From: Clostridia bacterium
GTDB lineage: Bacteria; Bacillota; Clostridia; Oscillospirales; Oscillospiraceae
Direction of reading: 5' to 3'
Length of the DNA: 7,992 nucleotides
Assembly: GCA_003245395.1 (NCBI GenBank)
Contig: QKDF01000207.1
Location: 1 to 7,992 of the forward strand
The notes under the pieces are model-generated. The model made no database searches, was not told where the DNA came from, and saw only the letters and a list, made by a program, of their open reading frames with translations. Of the stretch, positions 1-5,339 are shown piece by piece. Position 1 is the stretch's first letter. Each line of letters opens with the position of its first letter. Position numbers and translations under genes: made by a program.

Positions 1-609
1 ATTACGATTTCCAGAGAAACCGGCAGCGGCGGGCACGAAGTTACCCGCAGGCTTTCCGATAAGCTGGGTATTCCCTATTATGACCGGGACCTGCTGCGGA
101 TTGCCTCCGATGTCAGCGGCATCCACGAGGGGCTGTTCGGAGAGGCAGACGAGCGCATCGGCCGGCTGCAAATGATGCGGGCGGCGGAAAAGGTATACAC
201 CGGCGAACTTCTGCCGCCGGATAGCGACGATTATGCCTCCACCCGGAATCTATTCAATTTCCAGGCTAAGGTGATCAAAGAGTTGCAGCAAACCGGCAGC
301 GGTATTATTCTGGGCCGGTGTGCCAACTTCCTGCTCGCTGACCGTCCCAATGTACTCCGTATATTCATTCATGCCCCGCTTCAGGCCCGCAAGGATCGAG
401 TAGCCTCCTATTCTATGGCCTGGCGCGAGTCGGACGTCCTCCATTACATCCATACGGAGGATAAGCGGCGCGCTGCCTACTATCATTACTATACGGGTGA
501 GGATTGGTTTGATGCCAAACGATACGATCTGTGCCTGGATTCGGCATCACTGGGGCTGGACGGCTGCGTGGATCTGATCAGCAAAGCCATGCCGCTGTTT
601 CTGAAATGA
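1..609 (+). CDS. Cytidylate kinase-like family protein (5' end outside window)
   Basis: The frame is open from the first base and gives 202 residues before a TGA at 607-609. It begins ITISRETGSGGHEV, a P-loop of the form seen at the extreme N-terminus of cytidylate-kinase-like proteins (Pfam Cytidylate_kin2 type), so only a few residues are probably missing. Other family landmarks are YDRDLL (window residues 27-32), the IILGRCANFLL block (101-111), a hydrophobic strand with arginines after it (RIFIHAPLQARKDRV), and the C-terminal DKRRAAYYHYYTGEDW and YDLCLDSASLGLDG motifs. The fold is a nucleoside monophosphate kinase, expected to be cytosolic and ATP-binding. The true substrate of this subfamily is not established, and it is distinct from the housekeeping Cmk. 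The stop overlaps the start of the next gene by four bases (ATGA), implying translational coupling. Assignment to the family is secure; the function is not. Confidence 0.9.
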   Translation: MTISRETGSGGHEVTRRLSDKLGIPYYDRDLLRIASDVSGIHEGLFGEADERIGRLQMMRAAEKVYTGELLPPDSDDYASTRNLFNFQAKVIKELQQTGSGIILGRCANFLLADRPNVLRIFIHAPLQARKDRVASYSMAWRESDVLHYIHTEDKRRAAYYHYYTGEDWFDAKRYDLCLDSASLGLDGCVDLISKAMPLFLK

Positions 610-1310
610 ACAAGCCTGTCGTTGGCGTCATCCCTCTTTGGGATGAGAAAAAGGAAAGCCTGTGGATGCTGCCGGACTATCTGGACGGTCTGCGGGCCGC
701 CGGAGCTGTGCCCTTTATCTTCCCATTGGAAACCGATCAGGAAGATTTGCTGGCACTCTATGCCCTGTGTGACGGTTTGTTGCTGACCGGTGGTCAGGAT
801 GTGAACCCGGAGCTGTACGGTCAGGTGCCATCTGCCTTGTGCGGTGCGCCCTGCCCCACCCGAGACTCCATGGAGCAGTTTCTTTTTAGCCGCGCCTTCT
901 CGGACGACAAACCGGTTCTGGGCATCTGCCGGGGAATCCAGCTCATCAATGTGCTGCTAGGCGGTACATTGTGGCAGGATTTACCCACAGAGCATCCAAG
1001 CCCGGTGACGCACGCGATGACTGCTCCCTACGACCGTGTATGTCACACGGTGGCACTGACAGAGGGCAGTCCCCTGCGGGCTTTGCTGAAAACAGACGCA
1101 TTGGGTGTCAACTCCTATCACCACCAGGGTATTCGTACACTGGCCCCCGGTCTGGCGGCCATGGCCAATTCACCGGATGGTGTGACCGAGGCAATCTGCG
1201 ATCCAGAAAAGCGGTTTTGCTGGGCTGTTCAATGGCACCCGGAATTCAGTTTTCGCTCTGATCCCAACAGTGCGGCAATTTTCCGCAGATTCGTGGAAAG
1301 TATGAAATAA
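606..1310 (+). CDS. Gamma-glutamyl-gamma-aminobutyrate hydrolase family protein (peptidase C26)
   Basis: This is a 234-residue class I glutamine-amidotransferase-fold hydrolase. The ATG at 606 overlaps the upstream stop (ATGA) and gives the expected N-terminus MNKPVVGVIPLW. An in-frame ATG at 531 exists, but it lies inside the kinase gene and would add 25 unrelated residues. Visible motifs are LLLTGGQDVNPELYG (58-72), the nucleophile elbow GICRGIQLINVLLGG (106-120, Cys108), the NSYHHQ segment (169-174), and QWHPEF (209-214) carrying catalytic His211 and Glu213. The catalytic triad is therefore complete. The family includes PuuD, which cleaves gamma-glutamyl-GABA in putrescine degradation, but many Clostridia members act on unknown gamma-glutamyl compounds. 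No other Puu gene is present, so the substrate is open. It is probably cotranscribed with the kinase-like gene and ends one base before the terminator arm becomes G/C-rich. Confidence 0.92.
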   Translation: MNKPVVGVIPLWDEKKESLWMLPDYLDGLRAAGAVPFIFPLETDQEDLLALYALCDGLLLTGGQDVNPELYGQVPSALCGAPCPTRDSMEQFLFSRAFSDDKPVLGICRGIQLINVLLGGTLWQDLPTEHPSPVTHAMTAPYDRVCHTVALTEGSPLRALLKTDALGVNSYHHQGIRTLAPGLAAMANSPDGVTEAICDPEKRFCWAVQWHPEFSFRSDPNSAAIFRRFVESMK

Positions 1311-1350
1311 AACACACCCCGCGCATTTTAAGAATGCGTGGGGTGTGTTT
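1310..1350. terminator. Bidirectional rho-independent terminator between convergent genes
   Basis: An 18-bp inverted repeat (1310-1327 with 1333-1350) contains a single G-T wobble and a 5-nt loop (TTAAG). The outer part is AAACACACCCC paired with GGGGTGTGTTT. On the plus strand the stem runs into GTTTATTTGTT; on the minus strand the other arm runs into TTTTATTTC. It lies directly after the C26 peptidase stop and 55 bp beyond the stop of the convergent aldolase gene, so it can serve both transcripts. Confidence 0.9.
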
Positions 1351-1405
1351 ATTTGTTATGGGTCTGTCTGAAATTTGATTTGGCTGCATATCCGACGCCA
1401 TCTGC

Positions 1406-2062
1406 TTATTTCGTGGGCTGATTTTGTCCATACGTCTTGAATCGCTCCACCGCTTTTGCCATCTGTTCATCGCTCAGGACATTGGGCGTGCCGACAGAAC
1501 AAGCGCGGTATTGCAGCTCCGCCACAAATTCCAGATTGCAGGCCAGGCTGTACGCTCCTTCCATGCTCTCTCCGCAGGCAACCATGCCGTGATTGCCCAG
1601 CAGCACCGCCCGGCCTTCACCGCAGGTCTCCACCGCCGCCCGAGCCAGAGCCTCCGTGCCGAAGGTCTCGTAGGGCGCGCAGGGCACGGTGTCCGTCCCC
1701 GCCTCCGCAATGGCATAATGCACCGCCTGCAAAGGCTGGCCCAATACCGCAAATGTGGTGCAGTAGATCGAGTGGGTATGCACCACAGCTCTGATTTCAG
1801 GCTTACGGCGGTAAAAACCGGTGTGCAGCGCCCACTCACTGGAGGGCTTGCGCGCCCCGTCAACAATATGGGCATCCAGATCCGTGACCACCACATCCTC
1901 GGGCCGGATTGCAAAATACCCAATTCCGGAGGGGCTGATGGCCATGAGTCCAGAGTCCGGGTCATAGATGCTCAGGTTCCCACTGGTTCCGGGGCTCAAA
2001 CGAGCCGCGCTGATTTTTCTGCCGTATTCCGCTACCAGTTCGCGCTGTTTCTGCATCAGCAT
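1406..2062 (-). CDS. fucA: Class II aldolase, L-fuculose-1-phosphate aldolase type
   Basis: A 218-residue protein, close to the 215 residues of E. coli FucA, to which it aligns (from memory) almost end to end with an offset of three. The zinc ligands and catalytic acid are in place: Glu76 in PSSEW, His95 and His97 in VVHTHS, His158 in GNHGM; Tyr116 in VHYAIA matches the catalytic Tyr113 of FucA. The GTSGNLS phosphate-binding segment (25-31), PCAPYETFGT (127-136) and the C-terminal VLSDEQ/ERFKTYG block are also family-typical. The start at 2062 is chosen because AGGAGG (2071-2076) lies 8 nt upstream; the open frame continues to an ATG at 2113 without such a site. The reaction is retro-aldol cleavage to dihydroxyacetone phosphate plus an aldehyde. 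No fucose isomerase, kinase or transporter is nearby, so the substrate could instead be 5-deoxyribulose-1-phosphate or methylthioribulose-1-phosphate. It is the last gene of the minus-strand unit, 70 nt after the decarboxylase stop. Confidence 0.85.
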   Translation of the reverse strand: MLMQKQRELVAEYGRKISAARLSPGTSGNLSIYDPDSGLMAISPSGIGYFAIRPEDVVVTDLDAHIVDGARKPSSEWALHTGFYRRKPEIRAVVHTHSIYCTTFAVLGQPLQAVHYAIAEAGTDTVPCAPYETFGTEALARAAVETCGEGRAVLLGNHGMVACGESMEGAYSLACNLEFVAELQYRACSVGTPNVLSDEQMAKAVERFKTYGQNQPTK

Positions 2063-2070
2063 ATGCTTTC

Positions 2071-2076
2071 CCTCCT
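2071..2076 (-). promoter_or_regulatory. Ribosome binding site of the class II aldolase
   Basis: The minus strand reads AGGAGG, a full match to the anti-Shine-Dalgarno core, 8 nt before the ATG at 2062. It fixes that start over the upstream in-frame ATG at 2113 and over the second ATG at 2056 (14 nt away). Confidence 0.85.
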
Positions 2077-2132
2077 GATTGTCAATTTTGTTGAAAGTGT
2101 CCCCTCGGTTCATTTATACAGCGGACCGCACT

Positions 2133-3467
2133 TCACAGTTCGCAGACGACCTCCGCCGTCTCAAAGCCGTATCGCCGGCAAAGACGCACCGCGGTCTCGT
2201 CAAAGACTTCTCCGCTGCAGATCACCGGCACCGCCGGAGGACAGGACACCACCGGCGCACCGCAGATACGCCCCGCCGCCTGCTCAACGGGAACCAGTTC
2301 ATGCGGGGCAAACACCGCCTGTCGGACGGACATTGCCCGCTTCGGCTTTACGAACGGTTCGCCGCACGGCGTCGCACCCACCGGTGCTTCGTTGTATCTC
2401 AAGGCCTCTGCAACTCGAGTGAAGTCCGCCTCATCGTTTTCCGGGGTAAACATCAGCACCGTAAAATCCGGATCTGCATATTCGCACTCCACGCCGCCGC
2501 GACGCAGCAGCTCCGCCACCGCCTGACCGGTATAACCGGAGGCAGCCGCATCCAGCGTCAGCTTCAGAGTCTCGGTCTCCCGAACCGTCCAGCCTGCACG
2601 TCGCAATGCGCCTCGCAAGGCATCCACCCTTTCGGCACACCGTGTCAACTTCTCCTGATATCCGTCCGCAAGATACGCATTGGCCCGGTCCAGAGACTGG
2701 AGTGTCAGATAAGACGGGCTGGTAGAGCCAAACAATTCCATTGCGCGCCGGGCCTCCCGGGCGAAATGTGCCGGGGCGTCTTTTCCGATGTGCAGATATG
2801 CGCCTCCGGTGAGTACCGGCAGCGTCTTATGGGCGGAATCACAGCAGGCCGCCGCACCTAAATCCAGCGGATGCGCCGGACTGGGCAGAAAATGTAGATA
2901 CGCCCCATGTGCATTGTCCACCAACAGGGGAACGCCATAAGAGGAACACACGGCAGCCAGTCCCGCCAAATCCAGCGTATTGCCCAGATAATCCGGTGAG
3001 GTAACATACACGCCGCAAGGCCGCCGCTGCATGGAACCCAGCGCCTTTTTCAGCAGCGCAGGGGAAACCGGGCAGGCGCACAGCGTGTTCCGCTCCTCCG
3101 GCCACAGCCACTCCAAATCAAAATCCAGCAGAGCCGCGGCGGAAAGAAATGCCTTGTGGACGTTCCTCGCCGCCAGAATCAGCGGCCGTTCCACTCCTTG
3201 CACCGCCAGAGCCAGCATGGCCCGGATGCACTGGGATGACCCCTCCGTGGAATAAAATGTCCCCACCGCGCCAAACAGCCCAGCGGCATTGGCCTCGCTT
3301 TGGGCGATGATACCGGTTGGGGCATATAGCTCGTCCGCGCCTGCCACTTCGGTGATGTCCAGGGATTCACAGCCCAGAATGGGTTGCCCCTTGTGTCCGG
3401 GCATATGGAGGCGGGATACGCCGCTTTGCGCATAGCCCCGCACAAAATCGCAGATGGGCGTATCCAT
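2133..3467 (-). CDS. Orn/Lys/Arg decarboxylase family PLP-dependent enzyme
   Basis: A 444-residue fold-type I PLP enzyme of the short Firmicutes arginine/lysine/ornithine decarboxylase family (B. subtilis SpeA/YaaO-like, usually about 470-490 residues). The N-terminus carries RLHMPGHKG (19-27), then DITEVAGADELYAPTG (37-52). STEGSSQ (73-79) is the cofactor phosphate loop, VDNAHGAY (183-190) holds the Asp that contacts the PLP ring nitrogen and the stacking His, and SAHKTLP (211-217) gives the Schiff-base Lys214. The C-terminal part (about 360-444) matches the small C-terminal domain of this family. The ATG at 3467 is preferred: AAGGG (3475-3479) stands 7 nt upstream and the gene then starts 4 nt after the scfB stop. 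The ATG at 3494 would overlap scfB and has no spaced ribosome site. The amino-acid substrate cannot be read from the sequence; a polyamine-precursor role (agmatine, cadaverine or putrescine) is likely. Tight spacing implies coupling to the maturase. Confidence 0.88.
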   Translation of the reverse strand: MDTPICDFVRGYAQSGVSRLHMPGHKGQPILGCESLDITEVAGADELYAPTGIIAQSEANAAGLFGAVGTFYSTEGSSQCIRAMLALAVQGVERPLILAARNVHKAFLSAAALLDFDLEWLWPEERNTLCACPVSPALLKKALGSMQRRPCGVYVTSPDYLGNTLDLAGLAAVCSSYGVPLLVDNAHGAYLHFLPSPAHPLDLGAAACCDSAHKTLPVLTGGAYLHIGKDAPAHFAREARRAMELFGSTSPSYLTLQSLDRANAYLADGYQEKLTRCAERVDALRGALRRAGWTVRETETLKLTLDAAASGYTGQAVAELLRRGGVECEYADPDFTVLMFTPENDEADFTRVAEALRYNEAPVGATPCGEPFVKPKRAMSVRQAVFAPHELVPVEQAAGRICGAPVVSCPPAVPVICSGEVFDETAVRLCRRYGFETAEVVCEL

Positions 3468-3471
3468 AAAG

Positions 3472-4857
3472 TTACCCTTCGTCCTGATCCGCATCCTCCG
3501 CCACCTGCATCATGATGGCGCACTCGATGCGCTTTTTGAACAGCTCACAGCCGTATTCGTACACACCGCGGATGGAGCCGGTGGCATGGTAAGCGTTGGC
3601 GGCGCAGCCGCCGGAGCAATAGAGCTTCGCCCAGCAGTCCTGGCACTCTGGCCGGGCATAGGCGTTGCAGCTTTTGAATTCATCCCTCAGCTTCGTATTG
3701 GTCACACCGTCCCAGATATTGCCCAGACAGTAGGACTCCTCCCCCACAAACTGATGGCAGGGGTACAAATCTCCCCAGGGGGTGACGGCCATATATTCCG
3801 TGCCGCTGCCGCAGCCGGAAATCCGCTTATAGATGCACGGCCCGCCCGTCAAGTCAATCATATAATGATAGAACGTGATGGGATGGCCCTCTTTTTTCCG
3901 CCGCAGCATCTCTTTGGCCAGAATCTCGTACTGCTCGAACACGACCGGCAGATCCTCTTCCGTCAGGGCGGCGGAATCTTCCGGAGCGCAGACCACCGGC
4001 TCCATGCTCAGCTCCGTAAAGCCCAGATCGGCCATGTGGAGGATATCATTGGTGAAGTCCGTATTCGCGTGGGTAAATGTTCCCCGCATGTAGTAGTTCT
4101 TGCCGCCCCGAGATTCCACCAGCTTCTGAAATTTCGGCACGATCCGATCATAGCTGCCGTTCCCCGCGTAGTCCACCCGCAGCCGATCATGGATCTCTTT
4201 CCGGCCGTCCAGGCTGAGTACCACGTTGCTCATCTCCCGGTTGGCGAAGTCGATCACATCATCGTCAATGAGCATTCCGTTTGTGGTCAGGGTAAAGCGG
4301 AACTTTTTGTTGTGAATCGGCTCCTGCGTGCGGGCATAGGCCACCAGCTGCTTCACCACGTCCCAGTTCATCAGCGGCTCGCCGCCGAAGAAGTCCACCT
4401 CCAGATTCGTGCGGGTACCGGAGTGGGCAATGAGATAATCCAGCGCCTGTTTCCCCACCTCAAAGCTCATCAGCGCCCGGTCGCCGTGATATTTCCCCTG
4501 ACTGGCAAAGCAGTAGGAACAGTTAAGGTTGCAGGTGTGGGCCACATGGAGACACAGGGCCTTGACCACCGTGCTGCGATTTTTATAGTCAAAAGCCAAG
4601 GGCTCGAACGTGTCGGGTGTAAACAGCTTCCCGTGTTCTTCCAGAGCGCGGACATCGGCCACGCAGGCGTGGAGGTCCTCCTCTGTCACGTCGGCACGGC
4701 CGGCGTATTTTTTCAGCATAGAGGAGACAATCTCGTTCTCCGTATGCTCAGGATACAGTGCGATGATGTCATAAGCCACCTCGTCCACGGCGTGAACCGA
4801 CCCGGAACAGGTGTCCAGCACGATGTTGTACCCATTGAGTTGATATTGATGTACCAT
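3472..4857 (-). CDS. scfB: Radical SAM/SPASM SCIFF ranthipeptide maturase
   Basis: A 461-residue thioether-forming peptide maturase (CteB/Tte1186 type). Residues 1-90 (MVHQYQLNGYNIVLDT...) match the N-terminal precursor-recognition (RRE) domain. The radical SAM core begins near 100: CNLNCSYC (Cys109, Cys113, Cys116) binds the SAM [4Fe-4S] cluster, FFGGEP (156-161) is the SAM-binding strand, and TTNGML (191-196) and SLDG (215-218) follow. The SPASM region from about 341 has Cys341, 349, 367, 377, 397, 405, 408, 414, 418 and 437, including CQDCWAKLYCSGGC, enough for two auxiliary clusters. The enzyme forms Cys-to-side-chain thioether links in the SCIFF peptide, releasing 5'-deoxyadenosine and methionine. 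GGAGG (4864-4868) lies 6 nt before the ATG. It follows scfA by 65 nt with a hairpin between them, and precedes the decarboxylase by 4 nt. All cluster ligands appear intact although the partner peptide is unusual. Confidence 0.96.
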   Translation of the reverse strand: MVHQYQLNGYNIVLDTCSGSVHAVDEVAYDIIALYPEHTENEIVSSMLKKYAGRADVTEEDLHACVADVRALEEHGKLFTPDTFEPLAFDYKNRSTVVKALCLHVAHTCNLNCSYCFASQGKYHGDRALMSFEVGKQALDYLIAHSGTRTNLEVDFFGGEPLMNWDVVKQLVAYARTQEPIHNKKFRFTLTTNGMLIDDDVIDFANREMSNVVLSLDGRKEIHDRLRVDYAGNGSYDRIVPKFQKLVESRGGKNYYMRGTFTHANTDFTNDILHMADLGFTELSMEPVVCAPEDSAALTEEDLPVVFEQYEILAKEMLRRKKEGHPITFYHYMIDLTGGPCIYKRISGCGSGTEYMAVTPWGDLYPCHQFVGEESYCLGNIWDGVTNTKLRDEFKSCNAYARPECQDCWAKLYCSGGCAANAYHATGSIRGVYEYGCELFKKRIECAIMMQVAEDADQDEG

Positions 4858-4883
4858 AGAGGTCCTCCGTTATTGACACAAGA

Positions 4884-4911
4884 AGAATGCCGCCGGATAG
4901 GGCGGCATTCT
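4884..4911 (-). terminator. Attenuator-like hairpin between scfA and scfB
   Basis: An 11-bp perfect stem (4884-4894 with 4901-4911; core GAATGCCGCC/GGCGGCATTC) with a 6-nt loop lies in the 65-nt gap between the peptide and maturase genes. On the minus strand it is followed by TCTTGTGT, a broken T tract, so it should act as a leaky terminator or mRNA 3'-end stabiliser. Either would make the peptide transcript more abundant than the maturase. It starts just 11 nt beyond the scfA stop and ends 16 nt before the scfB ribosome site. Confidence 0.75.
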
Positions 4912-4922
4912 GGGCAGTCATC

Positions 4923-5069
4923 TTACTTATTTGCGTTCTCGCACTGCTGATTGGCAACGCCGCAGGAGGTCTTGCATGCGGACTGGCAGGAGGTCTGGCC
5001 CTCTCCGCAGCCACCTGTCTTCAAGCTCTTGTTCAGATCACGAGTCGCGATCGTTTTAATTCTTTCCAT
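4923..5069 (-). CDS. scfA: SCIFF ranthipeptide precursor (five-cysteine variant)
   Basis: A 48-residue RiPP precursor. The leader MERIKTIATRDLNKSLKTGG (1-20) and the core segment QTSCQSACKTSC (25-36) are the hallmark of SCIFF (six cysteines in forty-five residues). Cysteines stand at 21, 28, 32, 36 and 43, five in all: position 24, Cys in the usual CGEC motif, is Gly (codon GGC). Position 37, five after Cys32, is Gly, whereas characterised homologues carry the crosslinked Thr there. AAAGGGG (5078-5084) lies 8 nt before the ATG at 5069. The open frame extends to 5699 upstream, but the promoter at 5143-5171 lies inside that extension, so the short start is right. The product is modified in the cytoplasm by ScfB; no protease or exporter is visible in the window. 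The function of SCIFF peptides is debated, with a regulatory or quorum-type role proposed. Confidence 0.95.
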   Translation of the reverse strand: MERIKTIATRDLNKSLKTGGCGEGQTSCQSACKTSCGVANQQCENANK

Positions 5070-5077
5070 GGTGATGT

Positions 5078-5084
5078 CCCCTTT
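5078..5084 (-). promoter_or_regulatory. Ribosome binding site of scfA
   Basis: The minus strand reads AAAGGGG with 8 nt to the ATG at 5069. It decides the 48-residue start for the precursor over the in-frame upstream extension. Confidence 0.8.
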
Positions 5085-5096
5085 CATATACTTGTC

Positions 5097-5132
5097 GGAA
5101 ACCCAATTGGCGCAGTCTGCACAGCGGTTTCC
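5097..5132 (-). promoter_or_regulatory. Inverted repeat in the scfA 5' leader
   Basis: GGAAACC (5097-5103) and GGTTTCC (5126-5132) form a perfect 7-bp stem around a 22-nt loop that includes the palindrome CCAATTGG (5103-5110). With transcription expected to begin near 5136, the hairpin would sit almost at the mRNA 5' end. It could protect the transcript or be an operator. No known riboswitch class is recognised. Confidence 0.4.
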
Positions 5133-5142
5133 AAGCAAGCAA

Positions 5143-5171
5143 AGAATACCATACGCGCGGTACAATGTCAA
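5143..5171 (-). promoter_or_regulatory. Sigma-A promoter of scfA operon
   Basis: On the minus strand, TTGACA (5171-5166) is an exact consensus -35. TATTCT (5148-5143) is the -10, with a 17-nt spacer and an extended-10 TG one base upstream (TGGTATTCT). Transcription should start near 5136, leaving a leader of about 65-70 nt before scfA. This is the only strong promoter seen for the minus-strand unit. Confidence 0.85.
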
Positions 5172-5245
5172 GAAAAGGGCACCAAATCCGGGTATCCGCC
5201 TGCTTTCTTCCGCGTGAAAATTTCGCGATTCCCCGGTTCCTGGTT

Positions 5246-5274
5246 TTGACCGGGCAAACGCCGTGTGATATACT
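5246..5274 (+). promoter_or_regulatory. Sigma-A promoter of the GTPase-NYN gene
   Basis: TTGACC (5246-5251) and TATACT (5269-5274) are separated by exactly 17 nt. The start of transcription is expected near 5281, leaving a leader of about 58 nt before the ATG at 5340. Its -35 is 74 bp from that of the divergent scfA promoter, so one regulator bound between them could affect both. Confidence 0.85.
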
Positions 5275-5339
5275 GTGTAAAAAGGAATCGAACAGTCTCC
5301 GCCGCGGGACGGTAACGCTTTTGGAAATGGCGGGAAACA

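Noticed and set aside
2088..2135. Possible separate promoter for the aldolase (TATAAA on the minus strand near 2112-2117)
   Set aside because: No -35 resembling TTGACA is found 16-18 nt upstream, and the TG is not at extended-10 spacing. Read-through from the decarboxylase is the simpler explanation.
1424..2422. 332-codon plus-strand open frame opposite the aldolase and decarboxylase
   Set aside because: It spans two well-supported minus-strand genes and their gap. Its translation is Arg/Pro/His-rich and low in complexity, without a ribosome site.
2079..2861. 260-codon plus-strand open frame opposite the decarboxylase
   Set aside because: A shadow of the PLP enzyme gene; no protein-like hydrophobic pattern or family motif was seen.
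3465..3494. Upstream ATG at 3494 as the decarboxylase start
   Set aside because: It would overlap scfB by 23 bases, and the only purine-rich sequence abuts the ATG with no spacer. The ATG at 3467 has AAGGG at 7 nt.
3454..4950. 498-codon plus-strand open frame antisense to the maturase
   Set aside because: It lies opposite scfB, whose iron-sulfur motifs and ribosome site are unmistakable. The antisense translation has no recognisable domain and is His/Val/Gln-rich in the way expected of GC-rich shadow frames.
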